Of a DNA stretch of 64,000 nucleotides, positions 45,890 through 53,460 are shown piece by piece. The stretch is taken from assembly GCF_000721105.1 (NCBI RefSeq), contig NZ_JOEV01000032.1:1-64000 (forward strand). The letters are read 5' to 3'. The position numbers and the translations under genes were made by a program. Each line of letters opens with the position of its first letter. The stretch's first letter is position 1. The notes under the pieces were generated by a model. The model had not been told where the DNA came from and ran no database searches. It saw only the letters and a list, made by a program, of their open reading frames with translations. The stretch is from Streptomyces cellulosae. GTDB taxonomy: Bacteria; Actinomycetota; Actinomycetes; Streptomycetales; Streptomycetaceae.

Positions 45890-46186
45890 CATCGAGATGG
45901 CCGACCCGGAACTGGTCATCAGCGGCGAGTTCAGGGAACGCGGGCGCACCGGCATGTGCGCCGCTCCACCCGGCGCACCGGCCGGTTCGAGTACCGCGCC
46001 GTCCTGCCCGGCGAGATCAACGCCGAAAGGGCCGAGGCGACGCTGAGCGAAGGCGTGCTGAGCATCCAGGTGGCCAAGGCCGAAGCGGCCAAGCCCCGCC
46101 ACATCGAGATAACGGCCGGACAGGAGAGCGGCACCTCGTCCGTCGCGGGCGGCCGGGAGACCGACACTTCGTCAGCCGAAGGCTAG
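45890..46186 (+). pseudogene. Hsp20/alpha-crystallin relic
   Basis: IEMADPELVISGEFRERGRT in one frame, then RRTGRFEYRAVLPGEINAER and LSEGVLSIQVAKAEAAKPRH followed by IEI in the next. These are the core alpha-crystallin strands of streptomycete small heat-shock proteins. The slip is near 45960. The N-terminal arm is not recognisable, so a chaperone product is unlikely. Confidence 0.65.
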
Positions 46187-46193
46187 GTCGCCC

Positions 46194-46230
46194 GCAGCCC
46201 TGGAGCCGTTCAGGTCGGTTCCAGGGCTGC
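46194..46230. terminator. Perfect 11-bp hairpin
   Basis: GCAGCCCTGGA (46194-46204) pairs with 46220-46230 around a 15-nt loop. It follows the Hsp20 stop by 8 bp and could also terminate the opposing gene ending at 46280. Confidence 0.75.
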
Positions 46231-46279
46231 TCGGGCAGGGGAAATCACCCCTGCGGCGGCAGATGCCCGCCTGTTCGGC

Positions 46280-47335
46280 TCACGGAGCGGTGCGGGTTTC
46301 GGCAGCGGACATGACCTCCTGGCGCTGGCGGTGGAGCCGCTCGTACTCCAGGACCTGGCGGGCGACGCTGGCGGGGACGTTCCGTAGCTGGGTGGTGATC
46401 TTGTCGGGGTTCATGGCGTCGTAGCCGTCCCAGGGTTCACTGCTGCGCAGCTGCTCGATGGTGTCCAGGACCGGGGGCCGGTTGGCGTGGGTGCGTTCGT
46501 ATCCCTGGATGACCGTCAGGTCCGACTGGGACAGCGGGCGCAGCTGCCGCTTGATGTCGTCGACGCTGAGCTGGCTGAAGCGGGGGATCGGCAACTCTGA
46601 TTCCCGTGTCACCGTTCCCTGGACCTCTTCGGCCATGCGGGTCGCGCTGGGCATGTCCCGCGCGGCACCCGTGGCCGCGTCCCTGGCGCGCCGGCCGCCG
46701 GTGTGCGCGACGCCCTGCGCCCGGGCGGCGGCACTCCGCACGGCGCGCGTGGCCGCGTCGGTCCAGCCGCCGCCGTTCTCCTGGATGAAGCCGTTGGCCG
46801 CGGCCGCCACGGCCCGCGCGTTCTGGGCGACACTGTCCTGCAGTCTTTCGAGTAGTTCTTCGTCGTGGCCGCGCAGTGCGGCGAGCAGGTCGGCGGTGGC
46901 CTGGTCGCGGGCCTCTTCGGCGATGCTCTGGCCGGCCCGGCAAGCCGCCAGCGCCCGGGCGGTGACCGCGTACTCGTCCTGGGCGTTCCTCAACAGCCGC
47001 CGCTCGTCGTTCGGCCGCCGGCCGCGCAGCAGCTCCGTCAGGAGTGTGGATCCGATGCTCAGCGGGAGCATGACGGTGCGTACGGCGCTGCGGGAGATGG
47101 ACCGCGCCATATTCACGGTGTCCCCGACGAGCCCGTTGCGGGGCTGTAGTTCGCGCACGTGGTGCTCGATGCGCTGAAGGCTGTCCTGGACATCGTCCAC
47201 CTGGCGCTCGAGCATCTGCCGGTACGGGCCGGGCGGCGTGATCGTCACATCCGCCCTGAACCGGTCGACGACCGCTTCATGCGCCTGGCGGGCATCCTCC
47301 AGCGCCGGTACGAGCGCGTCCGTCATCACTGCCAT
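46280..47335 (-). CDS. Conserved helical protein of unknown function
   Basis: 351 residues, almost all helical. The N-terminal half has ferritin-like or coiled-coil patterns (DARQAHEAVVDRFRADVTIT, QVDDVQDSLQRIEHHVRELQ, DEYAVTARALAACRAGQSIA). A short hydrophobic stretch (RTVMLPLSIGSTLL) follows the first coil. The C-terminus has two copies of a motif with a Leu/Tyr-rich helix, IKRQLRPLSQSDLTVIQGYE and ITTQLRNVPASVARQVLEYE, each about 20-25 residues and followed by R and H. These resemble the tail repeats of actinomycete stress proteins. GGGAG precedes the ATG. Confidence 0.75.
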   Translation of the reverse strand: MAVMTDALVPALEDARQAHEAVVDRFRADVTITPPGPYRQMLERQVDDVQDSLQRIEHHVRELQPRNGLVGDTVNMARSISRSAVRTVMLPLSIGSTLLTELLRGRRPNDERRLLRNAQDEYAVTARALAACRAGQSIAEEARDQATADLLAALRGHDEELLERLQDSVAQNARAVAAAANGFIQENGGGWTDAATRAVRSAAARAQGVAHTGGRRARDAATGAARDMPSATRMAEEVQGTVTRESELPIPRFSQLSVDDIKRQLRPLSQSDLTVIQGYERTHANRPPVLDTIEQLRSSEPWDGYDAMNPDKITTQLRNVPASVARQVLEYERLHRQRQEVMSAAETRTAP

Positions 47336-47717
47336 GGGGTGCTCCCTGGGGGTGTGGGGTCAGGCGGCCGGACAGAGGGCCGCGCCGAGGCAATCGGCTG
47401 CCCGGCCGGGCCTCCTGCGGTTGGGCAGCCAATGACCATCTTGTGGGGCCCGGAGCGAGATCGCCGGGAGGCTGGGCCCATTGTCAATGGACTACCGTCC
47501 CCGGGCTTGCCCGAGCCTCCCGACGCCTACGCGCACCAGGCCTAGCTGCCGTATCAGAGGCACGATGACTGGCACCAACCTCGTTGCCTGTCTCAAGGAG
47601 CTGGACTGCAACGCCCACCCCTCCGGCCGGAGCGGCGAAACGGAGAACACAGCCTCTTCCCGTCGCGAGCACGGTCACCAGCGTGAAGGCGATCAGCTGC
47701 CGGGCACGTAGCCCGCG
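47336..47717. other. Intergenic region, no gene recognised
   Basis: Short frames on both strands without family signatures, between the helical protein and the SGNH-like fragment. Confidence 0.4.
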
Positions 47718-47905
47718 TCACCCGACGCCGCCGGCGTTGAACGCGGCGGCCAGGGGCAGCGCCTCGCCCACCGCGACGGAGTCGCCCATGAAGAGCACCT
47801 CGGACAGGCTCGGCCCGGCGGCCTGTGACCGACCCACGATCTTCGGCTTGGGACCGTCAGCGGCGAAGATGAGGTTCGAACCCACCATCACCGCATACCA
47901 GCCCG
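47718..47905 (-). pseudogene. SGNH-hydrolase-like fragment
   Basis: EVLFMGDSVAVGEALPLAAA contains the GDSV block I motif of SGNH hydrolases and acyltransferases. The frame stops shortly after, and the start is lost at the junction with the relaxase-like gene near 47910. Confidence 0.4.
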
Positions 47906-47911
47906 AGCGGT

Positions 47912-49220
47912 ACGACCGTGGCCGCCGCAGCGCTCTACAACGAGATCGTGGCCGCCGAGGTCTGCGAGGCGCTGGGGCTGGCAACCGAACCGCGCACCGT
48001 CACCCCGGGGCGCCGACCGGTCATGGAGATTGCCGGGGTGCCGCGCGAGCTGATCCGCTGGACCTCCCGGCGCAGCGCCCAGATCGCCGCCTGCCTGGCA
48101 GAGCTGGAGCACGAGTACGTGACCGCCGTCGACGACGACGGCGAGCCGAAGTTCCTGCCCGTGGTGTCCGAGCGGGCCCGCGCCAAACTGAACGGGATCG
48201 CCGCGAAGATGACGCGCCCGCCGAAGCAGAGGGCCCGGCCCCTCGCGCAGCTGCGCCGGGAGTGGAAGGCGAGCGCGATCCGCGCCTCCAAGGTGGCCGT
48301 CGACGTCATCAACTCCCTCCTCGAGTACGCCCGTGCCGCGGCTGCGGCGATCCGGGCACGGGTGTCGCCGTCGTGGTCGACGTCGCCCTGGCGGCCGTCG
48401 ACGTCGCCGCGACGGTGTTCGTGATGAACGACGGCGGCCGGTTTCACCGCCGGCACCTGCTCGCCGAAGCCCGCCGCCACCACGCCCTCGTCCTGCGCGG
48501 CTGCCGCCGCGACCCCGGCCTGGACCACAGAATCGTGGCCGCCGCCATCTCCACGTACTGCTTGGACATCAGCGAACCGAAGACGGTGCGCGGCCTGGAG
48601 GCTGGCTACCGCCTCTACACCGCCCGGCGAGCACTGTCCGGCCTCACCGCCCGCCGTCGCCCACCAACTCCCGCACCCGACCCGGACCAGCAACCCCGGC
48701 CGATCCCGGCGAGCCAGCTGCGCCCCGGTCCTCGGGCCAGGATGCGGGGGAGTGGGAGGTACCCCGCATCCCGCTGCGGTACGAGCGAGCCGTCCTCGCC
48801 GGCGCGGTGGTGCGGGAGAAGCTGCGCACTACCACCGCCACCCGCGTGCGGGGCCGGGCGTACGACGTCGTCGCGCACCAGCAGGCGGCGATGCCCGGGC
48901 AGCTGCTCGCGTACCCGGCCGCCGACCCCGAACGGGACGACCAGGAGCCGGAGGCCGGACGCCGGGAGGCGGTCGACCTGACGGCGCTGAGGGCCTTGAG
49001 GGAGTCGCGCACGGACGTGGAAGCCCTCGATCTCACGGACGAGCGGCTGCGCCACCTCCAGGACGCGTTCTCCAAGGCGGCCGACGCCTCCCGCACCCGC
49101 GCGGACCGCTATGCCGAACAGGACGATGCCCATGGAGCGCAACCGGTGCGCCAGGACGACCAGCGGGCGCACCGCCCGCAGGAGCCCGGACAGCACCGAG
49201 GCCGGGAGGCCGGCCACTGA
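47912..49220 (+). pseudogene. Relaxase-like (MobF/TrwC-type) plasmid transfer gene, frameshifted
   Basis: LYNEIVAAEVCEALGLATEP, GRRPVMEIAGVPRELIRWTS and RRSAQIAACLAELEHEYVTA match the region after the catalytic histidines in actinomycete MobF-type relaxases. The downstream parts continue in other frames: GRFHRRHLLAEARRHHALVL and ISEPKTVRGLEAGYRLYTAR, then RAVLAGAVVREKLRTTTATR and VDLTALRALRESRTDVEALD. The N-terminal catalytic Tyr/His region is absent, so it cannot nick DNA. It probably comes from a conjugative plasmid or ICE. Confidence 0.5.
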
Positions 49221-49405
49221 GTGGACCCGATTCCGCGTACCAGATGCCGTGGTGCGCACTGACGATGCCCGGCATCCCACTCCACCGAGTGGAGTCCACC
49301 CGCCGGGAGTGGACGCCATCGACGGGGGCGATGCCGTGCATCCACCCGGTGCGCACCCGCCGCGTTTCTCCTTGACCACGGCCCGTGTCAAGGAGAAACG
49401 CGCCG
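49217..49405. repeat. Cluster of inverted repeats 3-prime of the relaxase relic
   Basis: Contains a perfect 15-bp inverted repeat (49361-49375 with 49388-49402; arm CGCGTTTCTCCTTGA, 12-nt spacer), ACTCCAC/GTGGAGT around CGA, two GTGCGCAC palindromes, and three GAGTGGA(C/G) words. Possible oriT or replication-origin remnant, or simply a strong terminator for the relaxase transcript. Confidence 0.6.
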
Positions 49406-49470
49406 CCCTCAACCGGACCGCTCCACGGGCTACGACGAAATGCGGTTCGCGAGGTGACGGAATGCCTCTC

Positions 49471-49514
49471 GGCCGCTGACGCCCTGCCACGCCGGGGCGG
49501 CGGCGTCAGCGGCC
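49471..49514 (-). terminator. 13-bp hairpin at the end of the LAATG protein gene
   Basis: GGCCGCTGACGCC (49471-49483) pairs exactly with 49502-49514 around an 18-nt loop. It overlaps the stop codon of the gene at 49506. Confidence 0.65.
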
Positions 49515-51101
49515 GCCCTGCGGCCGCGACCTCCGCGCCGCCAGGAACACCAGCGCGCCGCCCGCCACCAGCAGGACGGCGGCGCCCGCCCGCAGCAGGA
49601 CTCCGTCCGCGCCCGTGGCGGCGAGCCCGCCGCCAGGCGTCGTCCCGCTCCTGGTTCCCGCCCCGGAGCCGGACGGGCTCGCGGTGGCCGTGGCCGACGG
49701 GGACGCGGAGGCGCTGGGCGACGGGCTGGACGTCGCCGAGCCGGTGGCCTTCACCGCGATCGCCGCGGTGTCGTTCGCCCCGTCGTCGTCACGATTGGGG
49801 TACTCAGGGTTCTCCACCGCCCGCATGCTGCCCCGCGCGTCGGGGACGACCCGGTCGATCCGCACCGTGAACTCCTGGGTCACGGAGTCGCCCGGCCGGA
49901 AGTCCGTGCTGCCGATGTCGCAGGTGTAGCTCTTCGCGCCGGCCTTGCCCGGTGTGCAGTTCCACAGCGGGCCGGGGTCGCCCTGCTCGCCGGGGCCGGG
50001 GGCGCCGGTGATGGTGGTGCCGGCGGGTGGGGTCACCACGAACGTGCCGGAGTTGTCGGCGTCCATCCACCGGAAGTCCATCCGGCCCGGCCCGTTGTTC
50101 CGCACGCCCACGGTGATGCTCACCGTCTCGCCGACCTTGCCCTCGACCGTGTCACCGAGCGCCTGGTAGTCGGCGTGCTGGGTGGTGGCAAAGATGCCGT
50201 ACCCGGAGCCGGTGAATCCGGAGCCGGAGGCGACGGACTTCAGGCCGAGCGGCGCGCCGGTGCCGGTCCCGGGGAAGTCGGACGGGTCGAAGGAGTCGGG
50301 CGCGGTACCGCCGACCGGCCACACGACGTAGGTGTTGTAGCCGTACATCGTGTCCTTGGAGGCGGTGTAGCGCAGCGGCGCGTCCGTCGCGTAGGCCGCG
50401 CCGGGCGCGACCGGGGTGTCGAACCGGCACCAGGCGCCGAGGTCGGGCTGGTCCGAGTAGTGGCAGTTGGAGTGGTCACGGGCGAGAGAGACGCCTTCCG
50501 AGTCCTGCACCAGCAGCAGGACGCCCTTGTCGGCGGGGGCTGTGCCGGTGTTGGCGAAGGCCGGGGTGCGCTCGAAGACGGCGCCGGGCGCGATGCCCTT
50601 CAGCGCCGGGTAGGGTCGGGGGACGAGCTTCGGCCCGCCGACCAGGATGTCCGTCTTCCCCGTCACGGTGGCCGCGTCGGAGGCGGTGGCGGTGTAGGTG
50701 ATGGCACCGGTGTCGCCCGCCTTGGAGGCTGCGGTGGGCTTCAGGAAGAACGGGTCGATCGACTCCCTGCCCGACAGCGGGCCCACGTCGCACCTCACCT
50801 TCAGGGTGCCGGTGCTCACGCAGTCCCCCGTGACCACCATCGTCGCCTTCCCGGCGAGGGACGACGCGTCGACCGCGACCGAGACGTCATGGGCGTCCCC
50901 GCCCGAGGCGGTGATGCCGAGGTCCAGGTTCGGGCCCTCGCCCTCGGTGGGGAGGTAGTAGTTCTCCTGGGCGTCCAGGACGAGCGTCGTTCCGGCGGCG
51001 TTCGCGGCCGGGGTTGCAACCGCCATAACGGCGGCCGCGAAAGCGGCGGCCGCGAAAGCGGCGGCCGCCGCTGTCCGCCATGTTCTACGTATCGTCAGCA
51101 C
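49506..51101 (-). CDS. Secreted cell-wall-anchored protein with LAATG sorting signal
   Basis: 531 residues. The signal peptide is unusually Ala-rich (AAAAFAAAAFAAAVMAVATP, cleavage near AANA). The extracellular body has DUF11/Ig-like features: VSITVGVRNNGPGRMDFRWM, PAGTTITGAPGPG and YTCDIGSTDFRPGDSVTQEF. A Ser/Pro/Ala/Thr linker follows, then LAATG, a hydrophobic helix (LLRAGAAVLLVAGGALVFLA) and a basic tail ARRSRPQGGR: the signal of class E sortase substrates. It is therefore covalently attached to peptidoglycan. No sortase gene is nearby. Binding partner unknown; a collagen/adhesin-like role is inference. Confidence 0.88.
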   Translation of the reverse strand: MLTIRRTWRTAAAAAFAAAAFAAAVMAVATPAANAAGTTLVLDAQENYYLPTEGEGPNLDLGITASGGDAHDVSVAVDASSLAGKATMVVTGDCVSTGTLKVRCDVGPLSGRESIDPFFLKPTAASKAGDTGAITYTATASDAATVTGKTDILVGGPKLVPRPYPALKGIAPGAVFERTPAFANTGTAPADKGVLLLVQDSEGVSLARDHSNCHYSDQPDLGAWCRFDTPVAPGAAYATDAPLRYTASKDTMYGYNTYVVWPVGGTAPDSFDPSDFPGTGTGAPLGLKSVASGSGFTGSGYGIFATTQHADYQALGDTVEGKVGETVSITVGVRNNGPGRMDFRWMDADNSGTFVVTPPAGTTITGAPGPGEQGDPGPLWNCTPGKAGAKSYTCDIGSTDFRPGDSVTQEFTVRIDRVVPDARGSMRAVENPEYPNRDDDGANDTAAIAVKATGSATSSPSPSASASPSATATASPSGSGAGTRSGTTPGGGLAATGADGVLLRAGAAVLLVAGGALVFLAARRSRPQGGR

Positions 51102-51388
51102 ACTACGGGGACACGCCAGAACACCGGAAGGTTGCGCCCGAGCGTCCGTCAGCCGGCGGACGGGCCACGGGTCACATCCATGACCTGCTCAGCCGTCCGC
51201 ACGCTGATGGCCGCGTAGGTCTCAACCGAGAGCGCTTGTCGATGGGTTCCGGTATCACTCTTCGTCCGAAGACCGCAGGAATGTCGGTGAGAAGTAGGAG
51301 CACACTGCCGTGGTGCGGGCTCTTTATGACCACGTGCGGAGGCAGCACGGCCCGTGGCAGGATGACGGCATGTTGATCCGAAAGGCCG

Positions 51389-51730
51389 ATGCCACGTAGG
51401 CGTCCGAAGGGGCTGCGCGCGAAGCGTTGGCGGCCCAGAAGAGGGAATCCGGTTCGCCGGGTCCGCGGTGTGTCTGCGGCGACTCGCGTAGCGATCCAGA
51501 AGCTGGAAGACGACCGACTATGGCCAGGGGCCGTGGCTGCTGCCCTGGCCGAGTGCCAGAGGTATCTGAAACAGCCAGGGCGCGTGCTGCCGGATCCGGT
51601 GATGGCCTGTGAGTGCTGTGATGCTCTCGTGGCGCGAGACCGCCTGGAGGACGTGCTGCTGTGGCTTCCCCGCGGTGCTCGGGCAGACCTTGGCAGGCTC
51701 GTCTCCAGGCTCGATTCCGAATTCGACCGC
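51389..51730 (+). pseudogene. Conserved hypothetical protein truncated by an IS
   Basis: About 113 residues: basic start, then ATRVAIQKLEDDRLWPGAVA, LPDPVMACECCDALVARDRL and GARADLGRLVSRLDSEFDR. The first part of a streptomycete hypothetical protein, including a CxCC motif. The IS5 transposase frame begins where the protein breaks off near 51725. Whether the stump is expressed is unknown. Confidence 0.55.
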
Positions 51731-52491
51731 GCACCGTCAAACACCTCGCCGAGCTGCTCAGGCGCCATCTGAAGGCGATTCGGTCCCGATGGCGGATCCT
51801 GCCGCCAGGGAAGATCGCGGTCATCGTCCTGGCCGTACTGCGCCAAGACCAGCGCCTGGCCGACATGGCCGGCGGCAACAACGTGTCGGAGTCCACCGTC
51901 CGCCGCTGGCGCGACGAGCTGATCGGACTGCTCGCCGCCCAGGCGCCGCGCCTGGACCGCGCCCTGAAGAAGATCGCCAAGCAGGGCGGGGAGGTCGTCT
52001 TGATCGACGGCACCCTCATTCGTACCAGGCGCCGCACAGGGAAGGCCGACCGGCGGAACTATTCCGGCAAGCATCGCAGCCATGGCCTGCATTTTCTCGC
52101 CCTGACCGACGAGAAGGGTCGCCTGAACTGGATATCCGCCGCCCGGCCCGGCCGCACGCACGACAACACTGCAGCCCGCCACGACCACATCCTGGCCCAC
52201 CTGCGCGCCGCCGGCCTTGGGGCGCTGGCCGACCTTGGCTTCCGCGGCCTGGACAACGACATCCGCGACCCCGTGATCGTCACCGGCTACGCCGCCAGCC
52301 GCACCCACAAGCTCACCCCGGGCCAGTAGGAAGCCAACCGAGTTCTCGCCATCGGACGTGCACCGGTTGAGCACGGCTTCGCCCACCTCAAGAACTGGCG
52401 GATCCTCACCAAACTCCGTACCGATCCCGCCCGCGCCACCCAACTCCTGCGCGCTCTGCTGGTCCTGACGAATCTCGAAGTCAACCGCTGA
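51720..52491 (+). pseudogene. IS5-family transposase (DDE_Tnp_4 type) with an amber stop
   Basis: About 257 residues if read through. An HTH-bearing N-terminal part (RPRTVKHLAELLRRHLKAIR, VSESTVRRWRDELIGLLAAQ) is followed by the DDE nuclease with LIDGTLIRTRR, the second Asp in ALADLGFRGLDND and the Glu in PVEHGFAHLKNWRIL. A TAG at 52327-52329 separates the second Asp from the Glu. Only the amber breaks an otherwise complete protein, suggesting recent inactivation. It interrupts the hypothetical gene at 51389. Confidence 0.8.
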
Positions 52492-52591
52492 CGAATGATC
52501 TTCTCCGCGGACTCCCGCCCACGACCAGCACGAGTACCCCGAGGACCGATCACACCAGCCCCTTGACCTGCAATTTCAAGTTGGCAGGAGC

Positions 52592-53101
52592 TCAGTGCGA
52601 GGAACGGCAGGTGTTGTGGTGGGCGATGTCGAGGATGAAGCGCTCGGGGCGGTGCAGCTGCTTCGTCGTGTAGGAGGGCTTGCTGTCGAACGCGGCCCCG
52701 AAGGTGACGACGCCCTCGAAGTCGCCGGTCAGTGCGAAGCCCTTGAGCTTCGGCAGATTCAGCTTGATCAGGCGCGGGCCTTTGTAGACGTTCCTGCCCG
52801 CGTTGTTGTGGGCTGCGGCTGGGGAGAGCTTGATCTCCAGGAAGTGCTTCCCGGCCAGCGGGACCTTCTTCCCCGAGCTGTCGTAGCGGAGTTCCTTGAC
52901 ACGCGTGACGGTGGTTTGCGGCAGTTTGCCCTTCACATCGATGACGACCCGGTCGAAGGAGCAGTGACCGGCGATTCTGGCGTTGACCACGAGACTCGTG
53001 GACGGTGCCGGGGATGCGGCGGCGGCAGAGGTCGACACCGCGGTGCCGGCCAGGAGGAGTGCGCTCGCGGTGATGGCCATGAGGCGATGGCGGGTGTACA
53101 T
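52592..53101 (-). CDS. Secreted AMIN-like domain protein
   Basis: 169 residues. Signal peptide AITASALLLAGTAVSTSAAA with cleavage near residue 28. The mature protein carries an AMIN-like beta domain: HCSFDRVVIDVKGKLPQTTV, PLAGKHFLEIKLSPAAAHNN, LTGDFEGVVTFGAAFDSKPS and RPERFILDIAHHNTC. Two Cys may form a disulfide. Such domains target peptidoglycan or outer structures in larger proteins; here it stands alone and has no catalytic partner. Monocistronic. Confidence 0.85.
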   Translation of the reverse strand: MYTRHRLMAITASALLLAGTAVSTSAAAASPAPSTSLVVNARIAGHCSFDRVVIDVKGKLPQTTVTRVKELRYDSSGKKVPLAGKHFLEIKLSPAAAHNNAGRNVYKGPRLIKLNLPKLKGFALTGDFEGVVTFGAAFDSKPSYTTKQLHRPERFILDIAHHNTCRSSH

Positions 53102-53197
53102 GACGCCCCCCTATCAGACGTCGGGGACTGGTGGTCACAGTATGAGACATATGTGAGGGTCGTACGGTTGCACGCTTTGGCGAATGATTCTCATGTA

Positions 53198-53460
53198 CTG
53201 AAGTGCGATCGCCGACCTCGACGGTCGCCGGCATAGCCGCGGTCAGCCCAGACCCGGATGATCTGCGGCTGGGTGAGGCGCAGCCGCCAGAACACGTCGC
53301 GGGCGGCGTCGCGGTCCAACCCTTCCAGGACGGCGCGCACATCCTGGGGCTTCTGCGGCATCGCCACCAGATACGAGAAAACCGCCACTTCCTACGAAGC
53401 GGCGGTCAAACTCGCGTCATTCCTGTTCTGGGAAAGATCCGTTTTCGAAGACGATCCCTA
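53198..53460 (+). pseudogene. IS5-type transposase remnants and right IS end
   Basis: TRYEKTATSYEAAVKLASFL followed by FWERSVFEDDP is the C-terminus of an IS5-type transposase, directly followed by the terminal repeat TTTTCGAAGACGATCCCT (53441-53458). On the opposite strand at 53300-53200, IIRVWADRGYAG is a fragment of another IS5-type transposase. The catalytic core is deleted between them. Confidence 0.6.

Noticed and set aside
49217..49405. CRISPR array
   Set aside because: The repeats are inverted and unequal in spacing and length; there is no regular repeat-spacer pattern and no cas gene in the window.
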